A DNA stretch of 64,000 bases from Rhizobium sp. Root708 (GTDB lineage Bacteria; Pseudomonadota; Alphaproteobacteria; Rhizobiales; Rhizobiaceae). The stretch's first letter is position 1; each line of letters starts with the position of its first letter. This document shows positions 1 through 9,291 of the stretch, in pieces. A program made the position numbers and the translations under genes. The DNA is taken from the NCBI RefSeq assembly GCF_001429725.1, contig NZ_LMHV01000043.1:208938-272937 (forward strand). The letters run 5' to 3'. The notes beneath the pieces are model-generated. The model worked only from the letters and a program-made list of their open reading frames with translations. It was not told where the DNA came from and ran no database searches.

Positions 1-1
1 C

Positions 2-1252
2 GTCGGTGGGTATCTGACCTACCGGGCCGCAAAGGGCAAGGAAGATCGGGCGCGCCGGCTCGAACGCTCCGGATATCCGAGCGCCGACCGGCCTGCCGGC
101 CCGCTGATCTGGTTTCATGCGGCAAGCGTCGGCGAGATGAATGCGGTCATTCCATTGATCCGCGAAATCCGCCGCCGCGATATTCATGTCATCCTCACGA
201 CCGGCACCGTCACTTCGGCCAAGCTCGCCGCCGAGCGCGTCGGCAACGAAGCCATCCACCAATATGTGCCGCTCGATCTGAAGCCCGCCGTCAGCCGTTT
301 TCTCGATTACTGGCAGCCGGATTGCGCCCTGATCGCGGAATCCGAGATCTGGCCGGCGACGATCATGGAGCTTGGTCGGCGTCGCATTCCGCAGATACTG
401 GTCAATGCGCGGATGTCGGATCGCTCCTTCGCGCGCTGGAGTCGTCGTCCGTCTCTTGCTGATGCGCTGTTCGAGAACCTGGCGCTTGTCATCGCGCAGT
501 CGGATGTCGATGCGGAGCGCTTCCGCGACCTCGGCGCGCGCCAGGTCATCATGTCCGGAAATCTGAAGGTCGATACCGACGCTCCTTCCTATGACGCGGC
601 CGTTTTCGCCCGTTACAAGAAGCAGATCGGCGACCGCCGGACCTGGGCTGCGATCTCGACATTCGACGGCGAGGAAAAAGCCGCCGGGATTGTCCACCGC
701 ACCCTCAAGGAACGCGACGGTCAACTGACCATCATCGTTCCTCGCCACCCGGATCGTTCGGACGCCATCGAAGCCGAACTGGTCAAGCAGGGCCTGAAGG
801 TCGCGCGCCGCACCCGCGACGATGTCCTCTCGCCTGACGTCGACATCTTCCTCGGCGATACCATCGGCGAAATGGGTCTTTACCTGCGTTTGACCGAAGT
901 GGCCTTTGTCGGTCGTTCGCTGTTTGCCGAAGGCGGCCAGAATCCGCTCGAACCGGCGATGCTAGGCTGCGCGGTTCTCTCCGGCAGCAACGTCCAGAAT
1001 TTCCGGGAAGCCTATCAACGGCTTGCCCGCCGCGGCAGCGCGCGTATGGTCCGCGACACCGAGATGCTGGCCAAGGGCGTCCACTATCTGCTGATGAACG
1101 ACGATGCGCGGCGCAAAATGATCGAGGCCGGCGTTGTCGCCGTGCAAGAAATGCGTGGGGCGCTGACGGCGACGCTGAAGGGCCTTGAACCTTATATCAA
1201 CCCGTTGACGGTGAAGGCGCGCTTGCTGCCGAAGACGGCCGCGCAGCGCTGA
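2..1252 (+). CDS. waaA: 3-deoxy-D-manno-octulosonic acid (Kdo) transferase, 5' partial
   Basis: Transfers Kdo from CMP-Kdo to lipid IVA at the inner face of the cytoplasmic membrane, the first step of LPS core assembly. The reading frame is open from base 2, so the true start and roughly the first 20 residues (the N-terminal membrane anchor) lie outside the window; 416 residues are visible. The GT30 hallmarks are present: FHAASVGE near the visible N-terminus, LTTGTVTSA, AESEIWP and, in the C-terminal half, the LGDTIGEMG nucleotide-binding segment followed by FVGRSLFAEGGQNPLEPA. A HAD phosphatase follows after 7 bp and lpxK after that, so the cluster is an LPS/lipid A operon. Identification is firm; only the start is unknown. 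Confidence 0.95.
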   Translation, partial: VGGYLTYRAAKGKEDRARRLERSGYPSADRPAGPLIWFHAASVGEMNAVIPLIREIRRRDIHVILTTGTVTSAKLAAERVGNEAIHQYVPLDLKPAVSRFLDYWQPDCALIAESEIWPATIMELGRRRIPQILVNARMSDRSFARWSRRPSLADALFENLALVIAQSDVDAERFRDLGARQVIMSGNLKVDTDAPSYDAAVFARYKKQIGDRRTWAAISTFDGEEKAAGIVHRTLKERDGQLTIIVPRHPDRSDAIEAELVKQGLKVARRTRDDVLSPDVDIFLGDTIGEMGLYLRLTEVAFVGRSLFAEGGQNPLEPAMLGCAVLSGSNVQNFREAYQRLARRGSARMVRDTEMLAKGVHYLLMNDDARRKMIEAGVVAVQEMRGALTATLKGLEPYINPLTVKARLLPKTAAQR

Positions 1253-1259
1253 GGGATCC

Positions 1260-1973
1260 ATGGACGCGATCAAGGGTATCCTGTTCGACAAGGACGGAAC
1301 GCTTCTGGACTATGATGAAAGCTGGCTGCCGGTAAACCGGGAGCTCGCCCGCATCGCCTCCGAAGGCGACGCGGCACTTGCCGATCGGCTGCTTTCCGCC
1401 TGCGGAATGGATCCGGTGACCGGCCATATCGTCCCGGACAGTCTTCTGGCCGCCGGTAACACCCGCCAGATCGCCGAAGGCCTGGTTGCTGCGGGCTCTT
1501 CGCTCGATGTGTCCGACCTGACATTCAGGCTCGATGAGCTGTTTTCGAACGCTGCCGAGTTTTCCGTACCGGTAACGGATCTGTCGGCCTTCTTCGCCCG
1601 CCTGCATGCGCGCGGGTTCCGTCTCGGTGTCGCCTCAAGTGACAACGAGCGGTCCATCCGCCAGACAGCGGCGCGCTTTGGTTTCTCGCAATACGTGGAT
1701 TACATCGCCGGATACGACAGCGGCTTCGGCTCGAAGCCGGAGGCCGGCATGGTACTCGGCTTTTGTGCAGCGACCGGTCTGCAGCCATCGGAAGTCGCTG
1801 TCGTCGGCGACAACAATCATGACCTCCACATGGGCCGCAATGCCAAGGCCGGACTGACGGTCGCGGTGTTGACGGGTACCGGTTCGCGCGAATCCCTTGC
1901 CGCCGCCTCCGACTATTGCCTGAATGATATCACCGAGCTGGAAGGTCTGTTGCCGGACCTGCAGCTCGCCTGA
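1260..1973 (+). CDS. HAD-family hydrolase, phosphoglycolate-phosphatase-like
   Basis: A 237-residue phosphatase of the haloacid dehalogenase superfamily. All four HAD motifs are visible: FDKDGT (nucleophile Asp and acid/base Asp) at residues 9-14, VASSD (motif II), the Lys of GSKPE (motif III) and GDNNHD (motif IV). The segment between motif I and II is a helical cap of the Gph type. The gene starts 7 bp after waaA and is followed about 100 bp later by lpxK, so it is probably co-transcribed with lipid A genes. Kdo-8-phosphate phosphatase is also a HAD enzyme, but KdsC lacks such a cap, so I do not assign that role. The substrate is unknown. Confidence 0.85.
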   Translation: MDAIKGILFDKDGTLLDYDESWLPVNRELARIASEGDAALADRLLSACGMDPVTGHIVPDSLLAAGNTRQIAEGLVAAGSSLDVSDLTFRLDELFSNAAEFSVPVTDLSAFFARLHARGFRLGVASSDNERSIRQTAARFGFSQYVDYIAGYDSGFGSKPEAGMVLGFCAATGLQPSEVAVVGDNNHDLHMGRNAKAGLTVAVLTGTGSRESLAAASDYCLNDITELEGLLPDLQLA

Positions 1974-2079
1974 TCGACCAAAGGCTTGCATTTTCTTGAA
2001 AATTGCCTTCTCTTTTCGCGGGGTTGAGGAAAAGAGCCGTCGGCCCCAGGCCCGCGGCACAAAAGGCAGGACAGCAAGA

Positions 2080-3120
2080 ATGGTATCGGAAGCGCCGCCT
2101 TTCTGGTGGACGAAGGCTGATTGGCGTGCCTGGACGCTCTCCCCTGTTTCCTTCCTCTATGGACGTATTGCCGGTTATCGCATGGCGAATGCCAAGCGCG
2201 CATCCGTCCCCGTTCCCGTAATCTGCATCGGCAATTTCACTGTGGGCGGCGCCGGCAAGACGCCGACGGCGCTGACGATCGCCCGTGCCGCGAAGGCGAG
2301 GGGGCTGAAGCCCGGCTTTCTCAGCCGTGGCTACGGCGGCTCGCTCGACGTCACGACGGTTGTGGATCCCGAACACCATCGCGCCGTTGCTGTCGGTGAC
2401 GAGCCGTTGCTGCTCGCCCGCGAGGCATTGACGGTGATTTCAAGGCGCCGCGTCGAGGGCGCCAAGCGTCTCGTCAAGGAAGGCGCCGACCTGATCATCA
2501 TGGATGACGGCTTCCAGAGCGCGCGACTTGCGATCGACTATGCCTTGCTCGTGATCGATGCGACGCGTGGCCTGGGTAACGGTCATATCGTTCCCGGCGG
2601 GCCTGTGCGCGCCCCGATCCGCCAGCAACTGCGCTACGCGACCGCCTTGCTGAAGGTCGGAGCGGGCACCGCGGCCGACCAGATCGTCCGTATCGCCGCA
2701 CGCGCCGCAAAGCCCTATTTCACCGCTTCCCTGAAGGTTGCGACAGGCAACGAGCTCGCCGGCGAGCGCGTGCTGGCCTTTGCGGGCATTGCCGATCCCT
2801 CGAAATTCTTTCGAACGGTGGAGTCGATTGGTTGCGAGATCGCCGTTCGCCGGTCTTTCGGCGATCACGAACATCTGACGGAAGACGAGATCGACGACAT
2901 CCTCGCGACCGCGGAACGCGACGGTCTCACGATCGTCACGACGTCAAAGGATTTCGTCCGTCTAGCCGGTCACAATGGCAAGGCGAGACAGCTTGCAGAG
3001 CGGTGCGTGGTGATCGAAGTCGAAATGGCGTTCGAGGATCATCTTGCGCCGAATCTGATCATCACCCGCGCCATCGATGCTTGCCGCGAGCGCCGGATGA
3101 AAGAGAAAACCGCAGCCTGA
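2080..3120 (+). CDS. lpxK: tetraacyldisaccharide 4'-kinase
   Basis: Phosphorylates the 4' position of the lipid A disaccharide-1-phosphate to make lipid IVA, the acceptor used by the upstream waaA product. The 346-residue protein has the P-loop GNFTVGGAGKTP near residue 50, SRGYGG just after it, and DDGFQS near residue 145, all hallmarks of LpxK. I chose ATG 2080 because LpxK homologues begin with EAPPFWW-like sequence and a purine-rich AAAGGCAGGACA lies upstream; the frame is open further upstream but without family similarity. The stop is only 3 bp from the stop of the convergent DUF2093 gene. Confidence 0.95.
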   Translation: MVSEAPPFWWTKADWRAWTLSPVSFLYGRIAGYRMANAKRASVPVPVICIGNFTVGGAGKTPTALTIARAAKARGLKPGFLSRGYGGSLDVTTVVDPEHHRAVAVGDEPLLLAREALTVISRRRVEGAKRLVKEGADLIIMDDGFQSARLAIDYALLVIDATRGLGNGHIVPGGPVRAPIRQQLRYATALLKVGAGTAADQIVRIAARAAKPYFTASLKVATGNELAGERVLAFAGIADPSKFFRTVESIGCEIAVRRSFGDHEHLTEDEIDDILATAERDGLTIVTTSKDFVRLAGHNGKARQLAERCVVIEVEMAFEDHLAPNLIITRAIDACRERRMKEKTAA

Positions 3121-3123
3121 GCC

Positions 3124-3354
3124 TTAGCGCTTCTGGTTCGGCAGAACGCCGGCGCGCTTGTCGGCCTCGAGAGAGGCCATGGCGTCGGCATAAGGCTCCT
3201 GCCGCGCAACGCTCCAGTAGCGTAATTCGTCGAGAGCGATCTGCTTTCCGGTAATGGCGCAGACGACATAGGAGCCGGGCGACAGGATCTGGAAATCCGC
3301 ATCCAGATAGCGGATCTGCGCCTCGCGGTTTCCATGTCCCTCAAACAAATTCAT
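3124..3354 (-). CDS. DUF2093 domain protein
   Basis: A 76-residue cytoplasmic protein of the DUF2093 family, found next to lpxK and mutL in many rhizobia. It contains the conserved IRYLDADFQILSPGSYV core and a CAITGK segment. Two in-frame starts exist, at 3363 and 3354; I prefer 3354 because GGAG lies just upstream of it, while the AAGGA before 3363 abuts that ATG directly. The function is unknown. The stop faces that of lpxK at a 3-bp gap, so the two transcripts overlap at their 3' ends. Confidence 0.85.
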   Translation of the reverse strand: MNLFEGHGNREAQIRYLDADFQILSPGSYVVCAITGKQIALDELRYWSVARQEPYADAMASLEADKRAGVLPNQKR

Positions 3355-3421
3355 GCGCTCCATTCCTTGCAGGCTGTCATTCCCCTGCCATAACCCGCGG
3401 CAGCGGCCATTGCCAGCTTTT

Positions 3422-5239
3422 TCAGCTTCTGCCGAACAGCCGCTCGATATCGGAAAGCTTCAATTCGATATAGGTCGGGCGCCCGTGATTGCACTGGCCG
3501 GAGCCCGGCGTCACCTCCATTTGACGGAGAAGTGCATTCATTTCTTCCGACCGCATCCGCCGGCCGGAACGCACCGATCCGTGGCATGCCATCGTCGCCG
3601 CGACATATTCCAGCTTGGCCGAGAGGCCGGAGGCCGTGTCCCATTCCGCCACCTCGTCGGCCAGCTGCCGGATGAGGCCAGACGCATCGACTTCGCCGAG
3701 CAGCGCCGGCGTCTCGCGAACGGCAATCGCACCGGGGCCGAAGCGCTCGATCGCCAGTCCAAGCTCCCCGAGTTCGGCGGCAAACTGCATCAGCCGGTCG
3801 CAATCCTCCTCGGGCAGATCCACGATGTCAGGAATGAGCAGCACCTGCGACGCCAGACGCTTGGAATGCAGCGCCTTGCGCAGCGCCTCGAACACCAGGC
3901 GCTCATGGGCTGCATGCTGGTCGACGATAACAAGTCCGTCGTCAGTCTGCGCGACGATGTAGTTCTCATGGATCTGCGCGCGCGCCGCACCAAGCGGATA
4001 GCGCGCTGGCGTTTCCGCCTCCGCGGTCGGTGGAGACCATGACGATGTCGAGGTCTCCGCACGTGCCGTCGGCATCACCAGTCCGTCGAACGATGATTGC
4101 GGGCGCTCGCGAAAACTGTTGTTGGCGGGAAACTCGTAGGGGCGCGACGGAGACCGTTCCGCGGACCAGGGCTGTTGCGGCTCTGCCGCCCGCGGCTGGA
4201 AGCCCGGCCGGAACGAACGCAGCATTCCCTCCGCTCCCGTGGTCGCGGCGCGGCTGCCGTCGCGGGCGAGAGCCTCGCGGATAGCCCCGACGATCAGGCC
4301 GCGCACCAGTTGCGGGTCGCGGAAGCGCACGTCCGATTTCGCCGGATGCACGTTTACGTCGACAAGGGCGGGATCGAGTTCGATCGAAAGCACGGCGACC
4401 GCGTACCGTCCGGATGGAATGGTTTCCGCGTAGGCGCCGCGGATGGCCGAGAGGATAAGCTTGTCCTGCACCGGTCGGCCGTTGACGAAAGCATATTGAT
4501 GCGCAGAGTTTCCGCGATTGAAAGTCGGCACCCCGGCAAAGCCGGTCAGCGAGATCTCTTCGCGCTCGGCATTGATCTCGATCGCATTCTCCCGGAATTC
4601 CTTGCCGAGAACCTGCGCGATCCGTGCCAGATGATCGTCGCCGGTAGCAGGAAGCTCCAAGGTCGAGCGGTCGGACCCTGACAGCACGAAACGCACGCCC
4701 GGAAAGGCGATCGCCATGCGCTTGACGGTCTCGGTAATCGCGGCCGCTTCGGCCTTCTCCGTCTTCAGGAACTTCAGCCGCGCGGGCGTGGCGAAGAAAA
4801 GGTCCCGGACTTCGACGATCGTGCCCGGATTGGACGCGGAGGGCCGCAGATGCAGCAGCTTGCCGCCCGCCATCGCGATCTCATGACCGTCGACGCCATC
4901 GCGGCGGCGGCTGGAAATGCTCAGCCGGGCAACCGAGCCGATCGAGGGCAGCGCTTCGCCACGGAAGCCGAGCGTGCGGATGTCATCCAGCGTGTTTGAA
5001 ATCTTGGAGGTGCAGTGCCGCCGGACGGCAAGCTCGAGGTCCGCCGCGTCCATGCCCGATCCGTTGTCGGACACGCGCAGCAGCGCCTTGCCACCGCCTG
5101 CCGTGGCGATCTCGATGCGGGTCGCCCCGGCATCGAGCGCGTTCTCGATCAACTCCTTGGCAGCGCTTGCCGGACGCTCGATGACTTCGCCGGCTGCGAT
5201 TTGGTTGATGAGTGTCTCGGAGAGTTGTCGAATGGCCAT
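3422..5239 (-). CDS. mutL: DNA mismatch repair protein MutL
   Basis: A 605-residue MutL that couples mismatch recognition by MutS to strand removal. The GHKL ATPase domain shows ENALDAGAT (residues about 31-39), DNGSGM and GFRGEALPSI. The C-terminal dimerisation domain carries DQHAAHERLVFE, matching the metal-binding DQHA(X)2E(X)4E endonuclease motif, and CNHGRP near the end. It is therefore predicted to nick DNA itself, as expected for an alphaproteobacterium without MutH. A Pro/Ser-rich linker lies around residues 345-410. DUF2093 lies 67 bp downstream and may be co-transcribed; the upstream gene is divergent. Confidence 0.97.
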   Translation of the reverse strand: MAIRQLSETLINQIAAGEVIERPASAAKELIENALDAGATRIEIATAGGGKALLRVSDNGSGMDAADLELAVRRHCTSKISNTLDDIRTLGFRGEALPSIGSVARLSISSRRRDGVDGHEIAMAGGKLLHLRPSASNPGTIVEVRDLFFATPARLKFLKTEKAEAAAITETVKRMAIAFPGVRFVLSGSDRSTLELPATGDDHLARIAQVLGKEFRENAIEINAEREEISLTGFAGVPTFNRGNSAHQYAFVNGRPVQDKLILSAIRGAYAETIPSGRYAVAVLSIELDPALVDVNVHPAKSDVRFRDPQLVRGLIVGAIREALARDGSRAATTGAEGMLRSFRPGFQPRAAEPQQPWSAERSPSRPYEFPANNSFRERPQSSFDGLVMPTARAETSTSSWSPPTAEAETPARYPLGAARAQIHENYIVAQTDDGLVIVDQHAAHERLVFEALRKALHSKRLASQVLLIPDIVDLPEEDCDRLMQFAAELGELGLAIERFGPGAIAVRETPALLGEVDASGLIRQLADEVAEWDTASGLSAKLEYVAATMACHGSVRSGRRMRSEEMNALLRQMEVTPGSGQCNHGRPTYIELKLSDIERLFGRS

Positions 5240-5413
5240 TCTGCTATTTTCGCGGATTCGACGGCTCCTGGGAAGCGGGAAAGCGTTTTCGCCGAGGCTT
5301 GTCCCGTCCGCTTTCGCCGGCTGCTTAACGTTAAGCGCGCTTTAAGACAAAACTGCCATTTTGATTTGTACCTCCGAGAATGCATTTCAATCGGACATGT
5401 GGGACGCGTGAGC

Positions 5414-7135
5414 ATGAGTGCCGGCTTCGAAAAAGCGGACACGTCATCTTTGAATGGCGATTTGCCGGCTGACAACAGCCTGCAAACTGCGTTGTTCGAT
5501 GCGGTGTGCGAAAGCCTCGCCTCTGCCTTCGTCGTCTACGACAAGACTGATCATCTGATCTTCGCCAGCCGTCAGGTTCTCGACTTCTTCCCGATTTCCG
5601 CCGAGATGTTGAGCCCGGGAACGCGTCTGCGCGATTTCCTCGGAGCCATCTACGACACCGGGATCCGAACCAACTCAGCCGGCAAGCAGGCCACTGTCGG
5701 CCGCGAGGACTGGCTCTCCCAGAAAATCGCCTCGCACTGGCGCGAGCGCTTCGAGGCCGTCGAGCGGCAAGGCGACGATTGCTGGATCCGCTTCCAGAAG
5801 CGGCGCCTTCCAAGCGGTTACGGCGTTTGCGTCATCTCCGACATCTCCGAGGACAAGAAGCGCGAGGAGCAGTGGCGGCTGGATCTCGAACGGGTTCAGC
5901 TGACGGAAGACATTCTCGACAACCTGCCGTTTCCGCTATTCGTCAAGGACCGGAACCTGAACTACGTCGCGGTCAACATCGCGTTCTGCGAGAAGTATCA
6001 GACCACGGTCGACGAGATCCTCGGCCGCAAGAGTGCCGACCTGTTTTCGCCAGAGATCGCGCAGCGTTTCGAGGAAAGCGATCGCCATGTGCTGGACACG
6101 GGCGAGATGTCGATCTCGCGACAGCGGCAGATTTCGCGTGGCGGCTCTGAGCGGGATATCGTCACCCGCAAGCAGCGCATCGGCAAGCCCGGCCGCTATT
6201 TCCTCATTTCGACGATGCAGGACCTGCCGCGCGATGGAGCCGATCTCGACGAGTTCGAGCTGGCTTCCGCCATCACCACCTCAAGCCGCAATTCCTACCG
6301 CCGCGCCTATGTTCCGATAAGCGGCAGCGGCGAACGGCGCGAGCCGGCGGCGATGGAAGCGATCGTTCCCGAGAATTTCTCCGGCCGGAAAATCCTCGTC
6401 GTCACCGGCGACATCGCGGCCGAGACCTCGGCCCTGAGAGCATTGGCGAAGTACGGCTTCGAGGCCTGTTCGGTGCGCCGCGAGGAAGAGCAGGAGCAGT
6501 TCCTGGAAATCGCGAGTTCTGCCGGCCTTTCGCTCGATCTGCTGATCATCGACAACCAGATGGGCATGCGCTGCCTGGAGCTCGCGGAGCAATACGGCAT
6601 TCCCTCCCTCGTCATGGACGGCTTCCAGCTTGCCAACGAGCTGACCTTCCTCGTCGCCCGGCATTTTAACCGCAGCAACCGCAGCGGTATGGTCGGCAAC
6701 ATCGATACGACCTGGGAGATCTCGACATCCGAGGATGATGGTTCGCTCGACGTCCTCGTCGCCGAAGACAACGACATCAATCAGATCGTCTTCTCGCAGA
6801 TCCTCGAAGGTCTGGGCTACCGCTACCTGATTGCCGCCAGCGGCGATGAGGCGGTACGGCTCTGGACGGAACACAAGCCGAAGATCGTCCTGATGGATAT
6901 CTCGCTTCCAGGCTTTAACGGCTTTGAAGCGGCTCGCCTGATACGCCAGGTCGAAGGAGACGCAGGCCTCCGGACGCCGATCATCGGCGTGTTGACGCAA
7001 GCCTTCGAGCGCGACCGCGCCGAATGCATAAAAGCTGGCATGGACGACGTGATCATGAAGCCCGTCAGCCCCGATATTCTGGAAACGGTTTTCCAGAAGC
7101 ATTTGGGCACGGAAGGCCTGCGCGCGCAGCGGTAG
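5414..7135 (+). CDS. PAS-PAS-(degenerate receiver)-receiver signalling protein without kinase domain
   Basis: A 573-residue soluble protein. Residues about 25-155 form a PAS_7-like sensor (VVYDKTDHLIFASRQ), residues about 170-290 a second PAS (PLFVKDRNLNYVAVN), residues about 335-430 a receiver-like fold with a degenerate acidic pocket (VTGD, IIDNQMG), and residues about 450-573 a canonical receiver with the EDN acidic pair, phospho-acceptor Asp in LMDISLPGFNG, Thr in VLTQA and Lys in MKP. No DHp box or HATPase domain lies between, so an external kinase must phosphorylate it. I chose ATG 5414; GTG 5408 is an alternative. The GGDEF-EAL gene follows 126 bp later, suggesting a c-di-GMP signalling pair. 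Confidence 0.85.
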   Translation: MSAGFEKADTSSLNGDLPADNSLQTALFDAVCESLASAFVVYDKTDHLIFASRQVLDFFPISAEMLSPGTRLRDFLGAIYDTGIRTNSAGKQATVGREDWLSQKIASHWRERFEAVERQGDDCWIRFQKRRLPSGYGVCVISDISEDKKREEQWRLDLERVQLTEDILDNLPFPLFVKDRNLNYVAVNIAFCEKYQTTVDEILGRKSADLFSPEIAQRFEESDRHVLDTGEMSISRQRQISRGGSERDIVTRKQRIGKPGRYFLISTMQDLPRDGADLDEFELASAITTSSRNSYRRAYVPISGSGERREPAAMEAIVPENFSGRKILVVTGDIAAETSALRALAKYGFEACSVRREEEQEQFLEIASSAGLSLDLLIIDNQMGMRCLELAEQYGIPSLVMDGFQLANELTFLVARHFNRSNRSGMVGNIDTTWEISTSEDDGSLDVLVAEDNDINQIVFSQILEGLGYRYLIAASGDEAVRLWTEHKPKIVLMDISLPGFNGFEAARLIRQVEGDAGLRTPIIGVLTQAFERDRAECIKAGMDDVIMKPVSPDILETVFQKHLGTEGLRAQR

Positions 7136-7261
7136 GCGAAAGGCCGTCAACTCCCCAAATCTTGGGACTATGGCCCCTCGTTTCAGTGCCGTCTCAATAT
7201 CTAATTTTTAAGACTTGGCGGCCATCCTGCAAACGATTTGGGACAGTGCTGGGTCTAAGTG

Positions 7262-8617
7262 ATGATGTTGGCGGATATGCCATTGGTGCCCGTAAGCCAG
7301 AACGAGCTTCAGACGATGGCTTATACGGATCCGTTGACCGGGCTCGGTAACCGCTACCGGATGCGCGATCGCGTTGCACAGATATCGGCCGAGCGTGCCA
7401 GTGATCCCGCCCCCTTTGCCATCGGCATCGCCAATCTCGATTCCTTCAAGCCGATCAACGATCTCTTCGGGTCGTCGGCCGGCGACGAAATCCTCTGCCA
7501 GGTGGCGCACCGGTTGAAGGCATGCATTCCTGACGGCGCGCTGGTGACACGCCACGACGGCGACGAGTTCGCTTTCGTCCTGCCGCTGGTGTTCGAGCGC
7601 GCCGGCGCCGAAAAGTTCGGCCAGATGATCCGAGAAGTGCTGTCGGCACCCTACGATCTCGGCGATCGAAACGTCCGCCTTTCGGCATCTTTCGGCTTTG
7701 CCATCTATCCCTTCGCGGGCGAGGAGTTCGATGAGCTTCTGAAGAGCGCCGAGACCGCGCTTTATCGCTCGAAGCGCCGCGGCCGTGGCCAGATCACAGT
7801 CTACTCGCGTGAGATCGCGCAGGAAATGAAGCGTGCGACGCAACTCGAGCAGGCCTTGAGAAACGCGATCATATCAGACGCCATCGACGTGCACTTCCAG
7901 CCGATCGTTTCGCTGGCCAACAGCCAGGTCGTCGGTTTCGAGGCGCTCGCGCGCTGGAACGATGCCGACCTCGGCTTCGTGTCGCCGGGCGTCTTCGTTC
8001 CGCTTGCGGAAGAGCGCGGCTTCATCGACGCCCTGTCCGAGGCGCTGTTGCGAAAGGCAGCGGAAGCGGCACTCTCCTGGCCTCGTGAGCTCTTCCTGTC
8101 GTTCAATCTCTCTTCCGCCCAGTTGATGGACCCAGGCACCAGCAGCAGCGTCCTGTCGATCCTCGGGCGCGTCGGCTTCGATCCGCACCGGCTTGAACTG
8201 GAGATCACCGAAACCGCCGTCATGGGCTCCGCCGATACCGCAAACCGGATCATTGCCGATCTCCGTCAGGCCGGGGTTCGGATTTCGCTCGATGACTTTG
8301 GGACCGGACAATCGAGCCTCGGACGCTTGCGCGATTTCATGTTCGACAAGATCAAGATCGATCGCGCCTTCGTTTCCCGCATCAACTCCGACCGGGCGTC
8401 GGAGCATATCATCAAGGCAATCCTCACCATGTGCGAGGGGCTTGATCTGGAAGTGGTTGCCGAAGGCATCGAAGACTATGCCGAGGCAACGAAGCTGCGC
8501 GCGCTCGGTTGCGGTATGGGACAGGGCTATCATTTCGGAAAGCCGGCGGACAGCATCGCGACGCTGCGCTATCTCCACGAGAACTACTACGATTCAAGCG
8601 AGCGCGTGAGTGCATAA
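7262..8617 (+). CDS. GGDEF-EAL domain c-di-GMP protein
   Basis: A 451-residue soluble protein with a GGDEF domain (about residues 15-180) and an EAL domain (about 195-440). The cyclase signature reads DGDEF rather than GGDEF, and the RxxD inhibitory site is absent (PDGA in its place). The EAL domain keeps every catalytic motif I can check: EALARW, FNLS, EITE, DDFGTG, KID, VAEGIE and QGY. It most likely acts as a phosphodiesterase degrading c-di-GMP, with a GGDEF domain that may bind GTP; residual cyclase activity is possible. Starts GTG 7259, ATG 7262 and ATG 7265 are adjacent, directly after an in-frame TAA, and none has a clear ribosome-binding site. No transmembrane or sensor domain is seen. 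Confidence 0.93.
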   Translation: MMLADMPLVPVSQNELQTMAYTDPLTGLGNRYRMRDRVAQISAERASDPAPFAIGIANLDSFKPINDLFGSSAGDEILCQVAHRLKACIPDGALVTRHDGDEFAFVLPLVFERAGAEKFGQMIREVLSAPYDLGDRNVRLSASFGFAIYPFAGEEFDELLKSAETALYRSKRRGRGQITVYSREIAQEMKRATQLEQALRNAIISDAIDVHFQPIVSLANSQVVGFEALARWNDADLGFVSPGVFVPLAEERGFIDALSEALLRKAAEAALSWPRELFLSFNLSSAQLMDPGTSSSVLSILGRVGFDPHRLELEITETAVMGSADTANRIIADLRQAGVRISLDDFGTGQSSLGRLRDFMFDKIKIDRAFVSRINSDRASEHIIKAILTMCEGLDLEVVAEGIEDYAEATKLRALGCGMGQGYHFGKPADSIATLRYLHENYYDSSERVSA

Positions 8618-8624
8618 ATGCCAA

Positions 8625-8645
8625 TGGCGCCCCTGAGGGGCGCCA
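8625..8645. terminator. hairpin between convergent genes
   Basis: A perfect 9-bp inverted repeat, TGGCGCCCC and GGGGCGCCA with a 3-base TGA loop, starts 7 bp after the GGDEF-EAL stop. It has no T-tract on either strand, so it is a weak or Rho-assisted terminator, or an mRNA 3'-end stabiliser, shared with the convergent PRC-barrel gene. Confidence 0.6.
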
Positions 8646-8676
8646 CCGGTTACGCTATACTCACTGCGCAGTATTC

Positions 8677-9291
8677 TTACTTGTTGGTCGTCGAGCCGGT
8701 TGCCGTGGTATCCATGGCGCCCGGAGCGGGAGCCTTTTCGGCCGACAGCATCTTGAGCGTCTTGAACTCAGGCGCGGCCTTCAGTGTCTCGGCCGTTTCG
8801 GATGTCGTCAGCTTGACGCTGCCGTCCTGCGTGTTCTGGGCGACCGTGACCTTGTCCATCGGCACCGCGACGTTCTTTTCGCCGATACCGAGGAAGCCGC
8901 CGACGCCGATCACTGCGGCGACAAGGCCGCCATCCTTCTTCATGATCAGGTCGTTGACGCTACCGATGCTTTCGTTCTGGCCGTTATAGACGGACTGGCC
9001 GATATAGGTGTTGGCGCTGACCTGATCGGCAGACTGTTCCGTCAGATAGGCGCCAGCGCCGGCCTGGGCCGTGTCAACAGTGGTAGCCGGGGCCGGAGCC
9101 TGGGCAGCATCGCCGCTCGGTGCAGGCGCATCCGGAACCTTCGGCGGCGCAGCCGGATCAGACGGAGCGGCCTGGGTCGCCGGTACGCCGGGTGTTGCGG
9201 GCTGGGTCGCGCTCTGAGAAAAAGCCGTGGGTGCGAACGCTGTTGCAAACAGGGCGCCAGCGGCAACGGTCGTCAGGAGTTTGCGTGTCAT
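8677..9291 (-). CDS. exported PRC-barrel domain protein
   Basis: A 204-residue protein with a Sec signal peptide (MTRKLLTTVAAGALFATAFAP, likely cut near AFS-Q). A Pro/Ala-rich low-complexity linker spans about residues 27-75, and a PRC-barrel covers about 90-160 (YIGQSVYNGQNESIGSVND then NVAVPMDKV). Such exported PRC-barrel proteins are common and multicopy in rhizobia and are thought to act in the periplasm or at the envelope; the ligand is unknown. It appears monocistronic, with a hairpin just downstream and an A/T-rich leader upstream. Confidence 0.88.
   Translation of the reverse strand: MTRKLLTTVAAGALFATAFAPTAFSQSATQPATPGVPATQAAPSDPAAPPKVPDAPAPSGDAAQAPAPATTVDTAQAGAGAYLTEQSADQVSANTYIGQSVYNGQNESIGSVNDLIMKKDGGLVAAVIGVGGFLGIGEKNVAVPMDKVTVAQNTQDGSVKLTTSETAETLKAAPEFKTLKMLSAEKAPAPGAMDTTATGSTTNK

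Noticed and set aside
1260..1973. Assignment of the HAD gene as Kdo-8-phosphate phosphatase (KdsC)
   Set aside because: KdsC is a small capless tetramer; this protein has a helical cap between motifs I and II, so only the general phosphatase call is justified.
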